Both the position numbers and the translations under genes were made by a program. Under the pieces are notes generated by a model that was not told the origin of the DNA, made no database searches, and saw nothing but the letters and a program-made list of their open reading frames with translations. 20,631 bases of DNA from Patescibacteria group bacterium. Lineage in GTDB: Bacteria > Patescibacteriota > Saccharimonadia > CAILAD01 > BJGX01. The stretch lies in NCBI GenBank assembly GCA_009691555.1, contig SICB01000007.1, positions 1-20,631 of the forward strand, read 5' to 3'. Positions 20,425 through 20,631 of the stretch are shown here, piece after piece (the stretch's first letter is position 1; each line of letters begins with the position of its first letter).

Positions 20425-20631
20425 AAATAGGTATCAGAATCGGTATTGGTTAGCATCGGTGCGCTTACAGACCTCTTACTGTGCAGCCACCTGGTGTGGG
20501 TGCAAAAAACCTCGTAATTCACGATCAACATGGTCAATAGTAAGCATTGGTTGTTAAAACAAGCCAAATACTACCAAATAAGCCAAGTTACTGCTTTAAT
20601 TACAACAAACTAGGGAAGTTATATAACTACC

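Larger units (their letters stand above)
19713..20631. other. Region without a protein gene, containing an RNA locus
   Basis: About 920 bases with only short, unconvincing frames. 19765-20308 looks like a self-contained RNA gene, described separately. 20309-20631 has a hairpin AGCAGT/ACTGCT (20346-20360), an AT-rich imperfect inverted repeat (20318-20348) and a TATAAT box at 20419-20424 that points right with no recognisable product before the window ends. Confidence 0.6.

Noticed and set aside
20403..20531. Leftward frame of 42 codons near the right edge
   Set aside because: It has no ribosome-binding site, its composition is not protein-like and it lies across the rightward TATAAT box.

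Overview
The window most likely comes from a Candidate Phyla Radiation (Patescibacteria) genome, probably Candidatus Saccharibacteria (TM7). This is an inference from gene content and protein style: small single-copy housekeeping genes, very short intergenic gaps, standard-code TGA stops (which argues against Gracilibacteria and SR1), a divergent arginyl-tRNA synthetase, and start codons a few bases downstream of -10 boxes. No rRNA, tRNA, CRISPR array, transposase or phage gene was found.

Layout. Bases 1-883 (-) hold the N-terminal part of a ComM/YifB AAA+ protein that runs off the left edge. Bases 962-4508 (-) hold a GalT-like nucleotidyltransferase and two GT4 glycosyltransferases, a probable glycolipid or surface-glycan cluster. 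Bases 4588-6689 (+) hold an alpha/beta hydrolase and an MFS exporter. Bases 6690-7138 are non-coding, with a small tandem repeat and several hairpins. The tmRNA gene (ssrA) lies at 7139-7537 with a strong terminator. A decayed histidine-kinase ATPase domain (7627-8066, -) follows, then a short intergenic region (about 8144-8378) with tandem leftward terminators and what looks like a small-RNA gene under a consensus promoter with A-tracts. Next come class I fructose-bisphosphate aldolase (-), smpB (-), argS (+), a membrane-anchored pseudo-PP2C/propeller protein (-), a UvrD-type helicase fused to a RecB-like nuclease (+), a SprT-like metallopeptidase, a small membrane protein, rmuC and trpS (all +). 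The last 900 bases contain no convincing protein gene. They hold a consensus promoter, a roughly 500-nt highly structured putative RNA and tandem terminators.

How the genes fit together. tmRNA and SmpB (trans-translation) lie 2 kb apart. ArgRS and TrpRS supply charged tRNAs. The helicase-nuclease, the metallopeptidase and RmuC form a loose DNA repair and recombination block, and ComM links to DNA uptake. The glycosyltransferases, GalT-like enzyme and MFS exporter concern the cell surface.

The points most worth a second look are the structured RNA at 19800-20308, the small-RNA locus at 8200-8378, the leaderless start arrangement at many genes, two very tight divergent promoter pairs, the missing HIGH signature in ArgRS, and the pseudo-PP2C/propeller protein. 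All calls come from reading the sequence; no database or folding program was run.
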